Below are positions 26,254-34,318 of a stretch of DNA of 64,000 bases, piece by piece. A program made the translations under genes and the position numbers. This DNA is from Caldanaerobius fijiensis DSM 17918 (GTDB taxonomy: Bacteria; Bacillota; Thermoanaerobacteria; Thermoanaerobacterales; Caldanaerobiaceae). Positions within the stretch are counted from its first letter, which is position 1, and every line of letters starts with the position of its first letter. The DNA lies in the NCBI RefSeq assembly GCF_900129075.1, contig NZ_FQVH01000005.1, positions 1-64,000 of the forward strand. Reading direction: 5' to 3'. Under the pieces are notes generated by a model. It ran no database searches, was not told where the DNA came from, and worked only from the letters and a program-made list of their open reading frames with translations.

Positions 26254-27132
26254 ATGATTAAATTAAAGGATAAGCTGCAGAAAAATGAGTTTGTTATAAC
26301 TGCTGAAGTGGAATCACCAAAGGGTCCAGATTTTGGAGATGAACTAAACAGGATAAAAAAGCTCTATGGCTATGTAGATGCGGTTAACATCTGTGACAAC
26401 CCCATGGCCAATTTAAAAATGAGTCCCATAGCGTTGTCTCATATTATACATGAGCAGCTTGGCATTGATACTATTTTTCATCTTACGTGTAGGGACAGAA
26501 GTCTTCTTGGTTTACAATCGGAGCTTTTAGGAGCTTGGGCATTAGGGATTACAAATATTCTTACCCTTACGGGTGATGATCCTAAAAAAGGTGACAATCC
26601 TACTTCCACAGGAGTCTTTGACTGTGATTCAGTAGGGCTTGCCAGGATTGCCAATAGCCTCAATAATGGGTATGATATAAGTGGCAATAAATTAAATGCA
26701 AAAACAGCTTTTCTTATTGGAGGCGTTTTAAACCCCTTTGATTCTGACGCAGAAATAGAAAAAATGAAACGCAAAATTGATGCAGGTGTTACGTTTTTTC
26801 AAACGCAACCGGTTTACGATGTAGATGCATATAAGAGGTTTATTGACAGGGTTGGCAATTTAAATGTTAAAATAATAATGGGTATAATGCCTTTGAAATC
26901 GTATAAGATGGCAATTAATTTTAACGAAAAGGTTCCTGGAATTAATATACCTGAGCATATAATAAAAAGATTAGCAGAAGATCCTTCTTGTGGCATAAAA
27001 ATTGCCATTGAAATTGCTAAAAAGGCTAAAGATTTTGCTGATGGTGTTCATATTATGCCTCTTGGAAGATTAAACGCAGTTGTGCAGATCGCTGAAGAAT
27101 TGGGAAGAGGAGGTAAACGGTTTGAACTTTAA
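26254..27132 (+). CDS. metF: Methylenetetrahydrofolate reductase (MetF family)
   Basis: MetF reduces 5,10-methylene-THF to 5-methyl-THF, the methyl donor for methionine synthase. The 292-aa TIM barrel shows ITAEVESPKG at the start, NICDNPMANLKMSP, HLTCRDRSLLGLQSEL and ILTLTGDDPKKGDNP, and FFQTQPVYD, all family motifs. It begins 18 bp after hom and its end overlaps the metH start. The clostridial MetF usually works with a MetV partner, which is not seen here. Confidence 0.92.
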   Translation: MIKLKDKLQKNEFVITAEVESPKGPDFGDELNRIKKLYGYVDAVNICDNPMANLKMSPIALSHIIHEQLGIDTIFHLTCRDRSLLGLQSELLGAWALGITNILTLTGDDPKKGDNPTSTGVFDCDSVGLARIANSLNNGYDISGNKLNAKTAFLIGGVLNPFDSDAEIEKMKRKIDAGVTFFQTQPVYDVDAYKRFIDRVGNLNVKIIMGIMPLKSYKMAINFNEKVPGINIPEHIIKRLAEDPSCGIKIAIEIAKKAKDFADGVHIMPLGRLNAVVQIAEELGRGGKRFEL

Positions 27133-29479
27133 GGATTTAATCAATGGGGAAATAGCGTATTTGGATGGCGCTATGGGGACTATGCTGATGGCAATGGGAT
27201 TTAAAGATGGGTGTCCCGAGCTATTAAACGTTCAAAATCCTGATATCATAAGGAAGATACATGAACAATATCTTGATGCAGGAGCACAAATTATTGAGAC
27301 GAATACCTTTGGTGGCAATAGGATTAAGCTCAGGGAATGGGGTCTTGAAAACAGATTAGTAGAGCTAAATACTGCTGGCATAATGTTGGCCAGGAAAACG
27401 GCCCAAAGGTATGGGGCTCTCGTAGCCGCATCTGTTGGTCCTACAGGCAAATTGGTTCAGCCTGTAGGGGATTTTTCATTTGACGAAGCTTATGAGACTT
27501 TTTATGAACAGATAAAGGTATTATCAGAGGCTGGTGCTGATATCATACTCATTGAAACCATGTCGGTTTTAAATGAGGCAAGGGCTGCAATCCTTGCGGC
27601 AAAAGCAGCTACCGATAAGCCTGTTATGTGTTCTATGACCTTTGACCAAACAGGTCGTACTCTTTCAGGAACTGACGTAGAGACAGCGGCTATAGTTCTA
27701 TCTTCTTTGGGAGTTGATGCTGTAGGCATAAATTGTTCGCTGGGACCTCGTGAGATGATACCATTGGTTCAAAAGATGGTGAAGGTTAGCAGAGTACCTG
27801 TTTTTGTTCAACCTAACGCTGGTTTACCCACCGTAGAAGGCAATAATGTGGTATACCCTGTAACTCCTGAAGAGTACTCTGATAGCTGTAAGCTGTTTGC
27901 ACAAGCTGGGGCGTCTATAATAGGTGGATGTTGTGGAACGACGCCCATGCATATAAAAAAGATGGTTCAGTCAGGCCTAAATAAAGTAACTGTTGAGGTA
28001 AATAAAAAAACGACATTGGCATCAGCAGTAAAATCCGTTCAAATAGATGATAAATCGCCGTTGTTGATAATCGGTGAGAGAATTAACCCTACGGGGAAAA
28101 AAGAGCTCGCAAGGGCTATAAAAGATGGAGATATATTTTACGTAGTCCAAGAGGGATTGGATCAGGTAAAGGCAGGTGCAGATGTGCTTGACATAAACGT
28201 AGGAGTACCGGGCATTGATGAAGCCAGGACAATGGTAGATGTGGTGTCAGAGCTACAGATGATGGTAAGAGTGCCTCTTTGTATAGATTCTTCTGATCCC
28301 GAAGCTATCGAAGGCGCATTGAGGTGCTATCAGGGTAAAGCATTGGTCAATTCAGTAAATGGCAAAGAAGATAGCATGAATACGATATTGCCGATAGTGA
28401 AAAAGTACGGTGCGGCTGTTATCGGGCTTACAATGGATGAGAGAGGTATACCTGAAAAAGCGGACAGAAGATTTGACATAGCAAAAAGGATTGTAGATAG
28501 GGCTTTAAGTTACGGTATTCCACTTGAAGATATATTTATTGACTGTATTACATTAACTGCCAGTTCTAATCAAGAATCTGTTATGGAAACAATAAGGGCT
28601 ATAGAACTTGTCAAACAAAATCTCGGAGTTAAGACGATATTGGGCATCAGCAATGTGTCTTTTGGTCTTCCGGAAAGAAAAAAGCTCAATGCAGCTTTTT
28701 TAGCTATGGCCATAGGAGCAGGCCTGGATGCAGTGATAATAAATCCGGCTATTGAGGAGTACAAACATATAATAAAAGCTGCAGAGGTTTTATCGGGTAG
28801 AGACGAAGGGGCAGAAAGGTATATTTTGGCTTATAGCAAAAAAGGCAAGGGCGATAGTGAAGTTATAACTGCTTCAGGCACTCTGTACGAAAGTATCCTG
28901 GACGGACATAGAGCTCAGGCTGTAGAAGCGGTTAAAATAGAATTAGAGCAAAGAGAACCATTGGAGATAATCGATAAGATAATAGTGCCAGCTTTAAACG
29001 AGGTAGGTGCAAGGTATGAGTCTGGGGAATACTTCTTGCCACAGCTTATCAAGTCGGCAAATGCGGTACAGGGAGCGTTTGAGATTATAAAAGAAAGGTT
29101 TCCATCTGCAGGTAAAACTAAAGGGAAAATTGTTCTTGCCACGGTAAAGGGAGATATTCATGATATAGGGAAAAACATCGTAAAAGCTCTTTTAGAAAAC
29201 TATGGGTATAACGTGATAGATTTAGGTAAAGATGTACCACCTGAAGTTATACTGGATACCGTGGTTCAGAATGGCGCGGGTCTTGTAGGTTTAAGTGCAC
29301 TTATGACAACCTCTCTGAAAGCTATGGAAAAAACGGTCAAGCTTATAAAAGAAAACACGCAATGCAAGGTAATGGTGGGTGGAGCTGTGGTTACAGAGGA
29401 TTATGCTAAAAGTATAGGTGCTGATTTCTATGGAAAAGATGCTATGGAAGCAGTTAAAATAGCTGAAAAAGTATTTTGA
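27122..29479 (+). CDS. metH: Cobalamin-dependent methionine synthase, short form without activation domain
   Basis: The 785-aa protein has a homocysteine-binding domain (about 1-290) with zinc cysteines in GINCS and GGCCGT, a pterin (methyl-THF) domain (about 310-570) with IGERINPTGKK and DINVGVPGIDE, and cobalamin cap and binding domains (about 590-785) with DIHDIGKNIV, whose His ligates cobalt. The C-terminal AdoMet reactivation domain of E. coli MetH is absent, as in many anaerobes, so reactivation needs a separate protein. The TTG at 27122 gives the right N-terminus after GGAGG and overlaps metF by 11 nt. Confidence 0.93.
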   Translation: MNFKDLINGEIAYLDGAMGTMLMAMGFKDGCPELLNVQNPDIIRKIHEQYLDAGAQIIETNTFGGNRIKLREWGLENRLVELNTAGIMLARKTAQRYGALVAASVGPTGKLVQPVGDFSFDEAYETFYEQIKVLSEAGADIILIETMSVLNEARAAILAAKAATDKPVMCSMTFDQTGRTLSGTDVETAAIVLSSLGVDAVGINCSLGPREMIPLVQKMVKVSRVPVFVQPNAGLPTVEGNNVVYPVTPEEYSDSCKLFAQAGASIIGGCCGTTPMHIKKMVQSGLNKVTVEVNKKTTLASAVKSVQIDDKSPLLIIGERINPTGKKELARAIKDGDIFYVVQEGLDQVKAGADVLDINVGVPGIDEARTMVDVVSELQMMVRVPLCIDSSDPEAIEGALRCYQGKALVNSVNGKEDSMNTILPIVKKYGAAVIGLTMDERGIPEKADRRFDIAKRIVDRALSYGIPLEDIFIDCITLTASSNQESVMETIRAIELVKQNLGVKTILGISNVSFGLPERKKLNAAFLAMAIGAGLDAVIINPAIEEYKHIIKAAEVLSGRDEGAERYILAYSKKGKGDSEVITASGTLYESILDGHRAQAVEAVKIELEQREPLEIIDKIIVPALNEVGARYESGEYFLPQLIKSANAVQGAFEIIKERFPSAGKTKGKIVLATVKGDIHDIGKNIVKALLENYGYNVIDLGKDVPPEVILDTVVQNGAGLVGLSALMTTSLKAMEKTVKLIKENTQCKVMVGGAVVTEDYAKSIGADFYGKDAMEAVKIAEKVF

Positions 29480-29603
29480 TCTTGTACAAATTTACGATTA
29501 ATTGTATAATAATAGCTAAGACAATAGGTTTTATCTTTGCTAATTCATTGATAATATATAATAATTCACTGTTATTTAGGTTAAATAAAAAGAGAGGGAT
29601 AAC

Positions 29604-31187
29604 ATGCCTAAGCCTAATGCCGTTAAAGTCGCAAAAGCTGCTGGAACGATTATGATACTGGCCTTTGTAAGCAAAATAATGGGCTTTGTGAGGGAAACAG
29701 CGCTGGCTGCAAGATTCGGAGCCAGCGTTGCATCTGATTCTTATGTGATGGCAACGACAATACCACTGGTGGTGTTTCAAATGATTGGCAGCTCAATAGG
29801 GACGACATTTATTCCGGTTTTTACTGAATATATGACTAAAGAAGGCAAAGAAAAGGCCTATGAACTCACTAATAATGTAATAAATATCATATTGTTTCTG
29901 AGCATAGCAGTATCAATTGTTGGCATATTATTTTCGCCTGTTTTAGTGAGATTAATAGCTCCAGGGTACAGTGGAGAAAGGTATTTTTTGACTGTTACAA
30001 TGACGAGGATCATGTTTCCTATTGTCGTATTTATCGGACTTGCCAATGTAATTACAGGTGTATTGCAGGCCCAAAACCATTTTACTGTACCAGCTTTCAT
30101 AGGAATCCCTTATAATTTTATTATTATTATAACATTGCTGTTTTTTGCAAAAAGCTTTGGCATTTTTGCTGTGGCTTTAGCGACTGTTGTAGCAACGTTA
30201 ACGCAGGTACTGGTACAGCTTCCCGACATGTATAAACTTGGTTATAGATATAAATTTATATTAAATTTTAAACATCCTGGAGTACTTAAAATATTTGCAC
30301 TTGTTTTACCTGTTTTGATCGGTTCAGCAGTTAATCAAATCAATATTGTAGTTGATAAAGCATTTGCGTCTGGTCTGCAGGAAGGTGCCGTAGCTTCTCT
30401 CAATTATGCTAATAGACTCAATGGCTTTGTGATGGGTATTTTTGGAATGGCCATATCCACAGTTATTTATCCCACACTTTCAAAGCATATCTCTTTAAAT
30501 GATTATGATAATTATAGAAAATCTTTTAAGTTGGCTGTAAATGCTATATTTATGATCATGGTGCCTATAACAGCTATAACCATTCTTTTGAGAACGCCTA
30601 TCGTTAGTATAGTGTACAGGAGAGGAGCTTTTGATGAAAGGGCTACCTATATGACATCTATTGCACTGCTCTATTATGCTGTGGGTATGACAGCTTTTTC
30701 AGTAAGAGATGTTATTAACAGAGCGTTTTACTCATTACAGGATACTCGAACTCCTATGGTGTACGGCGTATATGCTGTAATCATTAATGTAATATCAAAT
30801 CTGTTGCTGGTAAGGATCATGGGAGTCGGAGGTTTGGCGTTTTCTACTTCTCTTGCAGCTATTTTTACTTCTATTTTCTTGTTTTTTGCTCTTAGAAAAA
30901 GATTAAATGGCATTGGCGGAACAGATATGTTAATTACTATGGGCAAAATATTGATATCTACAGGCTTTATGATTGTAGCTATTTATGCTTTAAATCATGT
31001 GGCTATATTTACGAAGCTGTCTGCAAAGGGTGTTGGTGGCTGGATTCTCTCTTTTTTAGGAGCGTCATCGATAGGTCTTTTTATATATCTTTTGGTCCTC
31101 GCGGTATTGGGGGTGGAGGAGTTAAAATTTGCTAAAGGGATGGCTGTAAAAATACTGGGTAAATACAAACTGGCAAAGGGCCATTGA
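29604..31187 (+). CDS. murJ: Lipid II flippase MurJ (MviN family)
   Basis: MurJ moves lipid II to the outer face of the membrane for peptidoglycan synthesis. The 527-aa protein has about 14 transmembrane segments and the MviN signatures SKIMGFVRETALAARFGAS and, in the middle, RRGAFDERAT. The length is as expected. ATG 29604 follows AGAGAGGGATAA. It appears to be a single gene 124 bp after metH. Confidence 0.93.
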   Translation: MPKPNAVKVAKAAGTIMILAFVSKIMGFVRETALAARFGASVASDSYVMATTIPLVVFQMIGSSIGTTFIPVFTEYMTKEGKEKAYELTNNVINIILFLSIAVSIVGILFSPVLVRLIAPGYSGERYFLTVTMTRIMFPIVVFIGLANVITGVLQAQNHFTVPAFIGIPYNFIIIITLLFFAKSFGIFAVALATVVATLTQVLVQLPDMYKLGYRYKFILNFKHPGVLKIFALVLPVLIGSAVNQINIVVDKAFASGLQEGAVASLNYANRLNGFVMGIFGMAISTVIYPTLSKHISLNDYDNYRKSFKLAVNAIFMIMVPITAITILLRTPIVSIVYRRGAFDERATYMTSIALLYYAVGMTAFSVRDVINRAFYSLQDTRTPMVYGVYAVIINVISNLLLVRIMGVGGLAFSTSLAAIFTSIFLFFALRKRLNGIGGTDMLITMGKILISTGFMIVAIYALNHVAIFTKLSAKGVGGWILSFLGASSIGLFIYLLVLAVLGVEELKFAKGMAVKILGKYKLAKGH

Positions 31188-31200
31188 TGGAGGAGATTAT

Positions 31201-31333
31201 ATGAAAATATTGCGGTTTTTTTATGAGGTGTTTACTTACCGGAACACCTGCAGGAGTAGGCCTCGTTAAATCAGGTGATGTGATAAAATTTACTATCACA
31301 GGTATAGGTACGCTGGAAAGCTATATAAAATAA
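31201..31333 (+). pseudogene. Fumarylacetoacetate hydrolase (FAH) family remnant with large internal deletion
   Basis: A good ribosome site (GGAGGAG) and ATG at 31201 begin MKILRFFYE, which resembles the N-terminus of FAH-family proteins. Within a few codons the sequence changes frame and continues from ATG 31223 as LLTGTPAGVGLVKSGDVIKF and ITGIGTLESYIK followed by stop, which is the conserved FAH C-terminal end. A normal FAH protein of this type has about 250 residues, so roughly 200 codons are missing. The two ends in the right order within 133 bp indicate an internal deletion with frameshift. Confidence 0.75.
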
Positions 31334-31349
31334 CTTATGAGGTGGTAAG

Positions 31350-32009
31350 ATGAGAAAGGATTGTTGTTCTTTTATTGGCAATAGTACTACAGCGGCTGCC
31401 ATATCTGATAAGCTGAGCGTGGATTGGCTCTGTATACCGTCGTTGAGTAAATTTCCTTTATTTGCATCCACAATTGATTCAAAGGTTGGGGGCAACATTA
31501 CACTGGATATAGGAGAAGAATACACGCCGGTATACCAGAAATATTTAAATCCTTATAATGTTCTGGAGACAGTGTGCAAAACATCGACGCTCAGGGTTGC
31601 TTCTATAGATTATATAATTGAGAATAAAAGGGCACTTATAAGGGATCTGGAGATAGAGAATATATCGCCTACGGTGGCAAGGTTTACTCCTAAAATTAAG
31701 GTAAATCCCACTTTGGTAAATGGGCATAGTGTGGTTGTCAAAAACTTAAACGATTTAATTATAGTTTCGGATGAAAAACTATGCTTTATTATTGGTGCAT
31801 CAAAGGCATTTAAAGATATAATGTTAAATCCTGGACAGGCGTATAAGGTGAAAATCATTGTGGCTTTTGGGGAAAGCTATGTTGAGGCTCAATGTAATTT
31901 TTCAGATGTGATGAATTTTGATGTAAGTAAAGATTTAAATTGGTGCAATAGATCGATGAGTTTAAATGGCCCGGAAAGTGTTATTCCTACCTGCTATGCT
32001 ATGAAATAA
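31350..32009 (+). CDS. GH15/trehalase-like N-terminal domain protein, lacking a catalytic domain
   Basis: The 219-aa product matches the beta-sandwich N-terminal domain of glucoamylase/trehalase-like GH15 enzymes: FIGNSTTAAAISDKLSVDWL and CIPSLSKFPLFASTIDSKVGG, then YLNPYNVLETVCKT and VASIDYI. The (alpha/alpha)6 catalytic barrel that should follow (about 350 residues) is absent, and downstream DNA is the unrelated LysR gene. A proper ribosome site (GAGGTGGTAAG) and intact frame mean it may still be expressed, either as a free carbohydrate-binding domain or as a gene remnant. It lies next to the FAH remnant. Confidence 0.65.
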   Translation: MRKDCCSFIGNSTTAAAISDKLSVDWLCIPSLSKFPLFASTIDSKVGGNITLDIGEEYTPVYQKYLNPYNVLETVCKTSTLRVASIDYIIENKRALIRDLEIENISPTVARFTPKIKVNPTLVNGHSVVVKNLNDLIIVSDEKLCFIIGASKAFKDIMLNPGQAYKVKIIVAFGESYVEAQCNFSDVMNFDVSKDLNWCNRSMSLNGPESVIPTCYAMK

Positions 32010-32040
32010 TAATAAGTAAAGCATACGAAGTGTTAAGAGT

Positions 32041-32937
32041 ATGATGGATCTAGATTTATTGATATTCAAGGCTGTGGCTGATAAGGGTAGTTTTTCAAGC
32101 GCGGCAAAAGAGCTTCATATGACTCAACCTGCTGTAAGTTTTCACATTCAGGCGCTGGAAGAAAGCCTTGGCGCAAAATTATTCGATAGAAGCAATAAGA
32201 GAGTTATATTAACAGCTGCGGGGAGGGCATTTTATGCTCATGCGAAAAAGATATTAAGTGAATACGAAGAAGCTCGAAAAGCAGTTTTGGAAACCACAGG
32301 GCTCATAAGTGGCACATTATCACTTAGCGCCAGTCTTACTATAGGGGAATACATGGCACCTGGTCTTATCGGTAAATTTATTCAAAAGTATCCGGATGTT
32401 AAGTTTTTGTTGCAGATCGAAAATACAGAAAAAACAGCAAAGATGGTCCTTGATAAATCTATAGACATTGGCTTGGTGGAAGGTCCTGTGGAAGAGAAAG
32501 CTTTGGATGTTATAAAGCTTTACGATGATGAACTTGTAGTGATATTTCCAAAGAAAAAAAACGAAGAAAGGGATCTAATAACAATAGATGATTTTCTAAG
32601 ATATCCTCTTATAATGCGAGAAAGAGGCTCCGGGACAAGAAGGGTTTTTGAAGATGTACTGAAAAGCCATGGGATTAATCCGGAGTCATTAGATATTACT
32701 CTAGAATTGGGAAGCAATCAAGCTATAAAAGAAGCTGTTATAGCAGGGTTAGGTATTTCTGTATTGTCAAAGATTGCTATAACAAGAGAATGCAAATATG
32801 GTCTATTAAACTTTTCGCGGATAAAGGATTTGTCGTTTTTTAGAACGTTTAACATAATTATAAATAAAAATAAAATCCTCCTGCCTGTAGAAAGGGAGTT
32901 TATTAAATTCGCTGTTGATTATGGGAAAACTATATAG
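32041..32937 (+). CDS. LysR family transcriptional regulator
   Basis: The 298-aa regulator has the LysR winged helix at residues about 4-62 (AVADKGSFSSAAKELHMTQP, AVSFHIQALEESLGAKLFDR) and a periplasmic-binding-like effector domain with RERGSGTRRVFE, similar to CysL/YeiE-type members. Start ATG 32041 or 32044; no strong ribosome site is visible. LysR genes usually lie divergent from a target, but the upstream neighbour here is co-oriented decayed DNA, so its original target may have been lost. The effector is unknown. Confidence 0.9.
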   Translation: MMDLDLLIFKAVADKGSFSSAAKELHMTQPAVSFHIQALEESLGAKLFDRSNKRVILTAAGRAFYAHAKKILSEYEEARKAVLETTGLISGTLSLSASLTIGEYMAPGLIGKFIQKYPDVKFLLQIENTEKTAKMVLDKSIDIGLVEGPVEEKALDVIKLYDDELVVIFPKKKNEERDLITIDDFLRYPLIMRERGSGTRRVFEDVLKSHGINPESLDITLELGSNQAIKEAVIAGLGISVLSKIAITRECKYGLLNFSRIKDLSFFRTFNIIINKNKILLPVEREFIKFAVDYGKTI

Positions 32938-32996
32938 ATAGTATTGATTGGCAAGGCTCAAAAGGGCTCTATTGCGGATACAATGCCGGTAAAACT

Positions 32997-33035
32997 AAGG
33001 GCTGCGGCAAAAGAATTACACGCAGCCCTTTCTTT
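32997..33035 (+). terminator. Terminator after the LysR gene
   Basis: AAGGGCTGCG (32997-33006) pairs perfectly with CGCAGCCCTT (33021-33030), followed by TCTTTG. Confidence 0.75.
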
Positions 33036-33080
33036 GTAGTTATAGGCCTTACATGTGGAGGTCTTTTTCTCGCATCAGCG

Positions 33081-34163
33081 TCATATGACTTCCAGATAGT
33101 CCGCATCAGGGAACGGCGGGAATGGGTTGTGAGGTTCTTTTTGATACCAAAAGCCCACTGATGCTATATCGTCCTGCAGCGGCAGGTACCTCCCTCCTGA
33201 ACGCCAGCCTAAAGCCTGTATGGTTACTCTGAGATCCGATTCAAACCGTATGGGGTCCATTATATGCCAACGGTACATGCCGAAACGCTGTTGAGTTCTA
33301 TAAAGCCCATCTGGCTTGATGACCTGGGAAAGGCCCGAGTACAGGGAGGAGAATACCCCATATTGTCCTGGTGGAAATTCAAAATTCCAGGCTCCTCCAA
33401 AATAATCTTCGGTTCCTGTGCCGCATATGGTTGGGAATTCTTTATCGCCGTCTAAGTAAAATTTTACTTCGCCTTCACCCCACCAGCCGTTGTTATTTAC
33501 GCCCCATGCGATGTAAGTGCCCACATAATGACCCTGCCCTTTTACTCCGTCGAGGATTGTGTGAACTTCTTTATATTTAAGAGGGTTATCCCGTCGCCAT
33601 TGTGCGTGAAAATAACCGACATTATCAGGTATATCTGTCAATGTATAGTCTATTTGATAGAATAATGTTACAGGTTTGTCTTTTAGATTTTCTATAGTTA
33701 TTTTTGCTGATTTTTTAAAGGGCATGGTCCAGTACGAATTCATTCCACCGGCAGGATTTACGGCAACGGCTAAAGAGTTGACGTTACTCCGTTCACACCA
33801 TCCATTACAGAAAAAGTCGCCGTAGGGTGTCTCTACTGAAGGATACTCTTCTCCATCCCAGTACATCCTTAAGACAAGGGAACGCCATGCATCGGGGAAA
33901 CAGGTCATCCATATGTGTTGAATAGCGCCGGGACCTTCTATGTCGGCTAGAGTAAAAACGCTTTTCTCAGGGATATTTATAGAAGGTGAGATCTTCCATC
34001 CCTGCCCCAAATCTCTGGCGCATTCTTTGCCGGTTCCTTCAGTAGCCATTCCGCCCTTTCCTTTTTCACCGGTAAAATTTTCTGCGCTTATGGATCTGGT
34101 TTTTGCGTTGGATAAAAGAGGCAGGTTGCCTAAACTTAAACCTATTCCATTAAAGTTTATCAT
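33081..34163 (-). CDS. DUF2961 / GH172-like protein
   Basis: The 360-aa protein is of the DUF2961 family, now grouped as GH172, whose characterised members act on fructose anhydrides or D-arabinofuranosides. Family-typical segments include GPGAIQHIWMT, LRMYWDGEEYPSVETPYGDFF, GGMNSYWTMPF and CGTGTEDYFGGAWNF, the last with the catalytic-region Glu. There is no signal peptide, so it acts in the cytoplasm. The start at 34163 is preferred because GGGGGG precedes it by 7 nt; an earlier in-frame ATG lacks that. It is divergent from the large glycoside hydrolase at 34319. Confidence 0.85.
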   Translation of the reverse strand: MINFNGIGLSLGNLPLLSNAKTRSISAENFTGEKGKGGMATEGTGKECARDLGQGWKISPSINIPEKSVFTLADIEGPGAIQHIWMTCFPDAWRSLVLRMYWDGEEYPSVETPYGDFFCNGWCERSNVNSLAVAVNPAGGMNSYWTMPFKKSAKITIENLKDKPVTLFYQIDYTLTDIPDNVGYFHAQWRRDNPLKYKEVHTILDGVKGQGHYVGTYIAWGVNNNGWWGEGEVKFYLDGDKEFPTICGTGTEDYFGGAWNFEFPPGQYGVFSSLYSGLSQVIKPDGLYRTQQRFGMYRWHIMDPIRFESDLRVTIQALGWRSGGRYLPLQDDIASVGFWYQKEPHNPFPPFPDADYLEVI

Positions 34164-34243
34164 TTTATCCCCCCAGTCTATCATTATCATTTACTTACAT
34201 ATTTTAGCACTATAATTTTGAATTGACAATAGCCGAGAAAGCG

Positions 34244-34271
34244 TTGATTTTATCTATTGTTATGTTATTAT
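34244..34271 (+). promoter_or_regulatory. Candidate promoter for the GH106-like gene
   Basis: TTGATT (34244-34249) and TATTAT (34266-34271) are spaced 16 bp within the divergent region between the two hydrolases. An overlapping TATAAT at 34272-34277 would need a 22-bp spacer, so the first pair is favoured. Confidence 0.4.
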
Positions 34272-34318
34272 TATAATAGTGAATATCCATATTAGCTAAA
34301 AACAGGGGGGATTGTACA

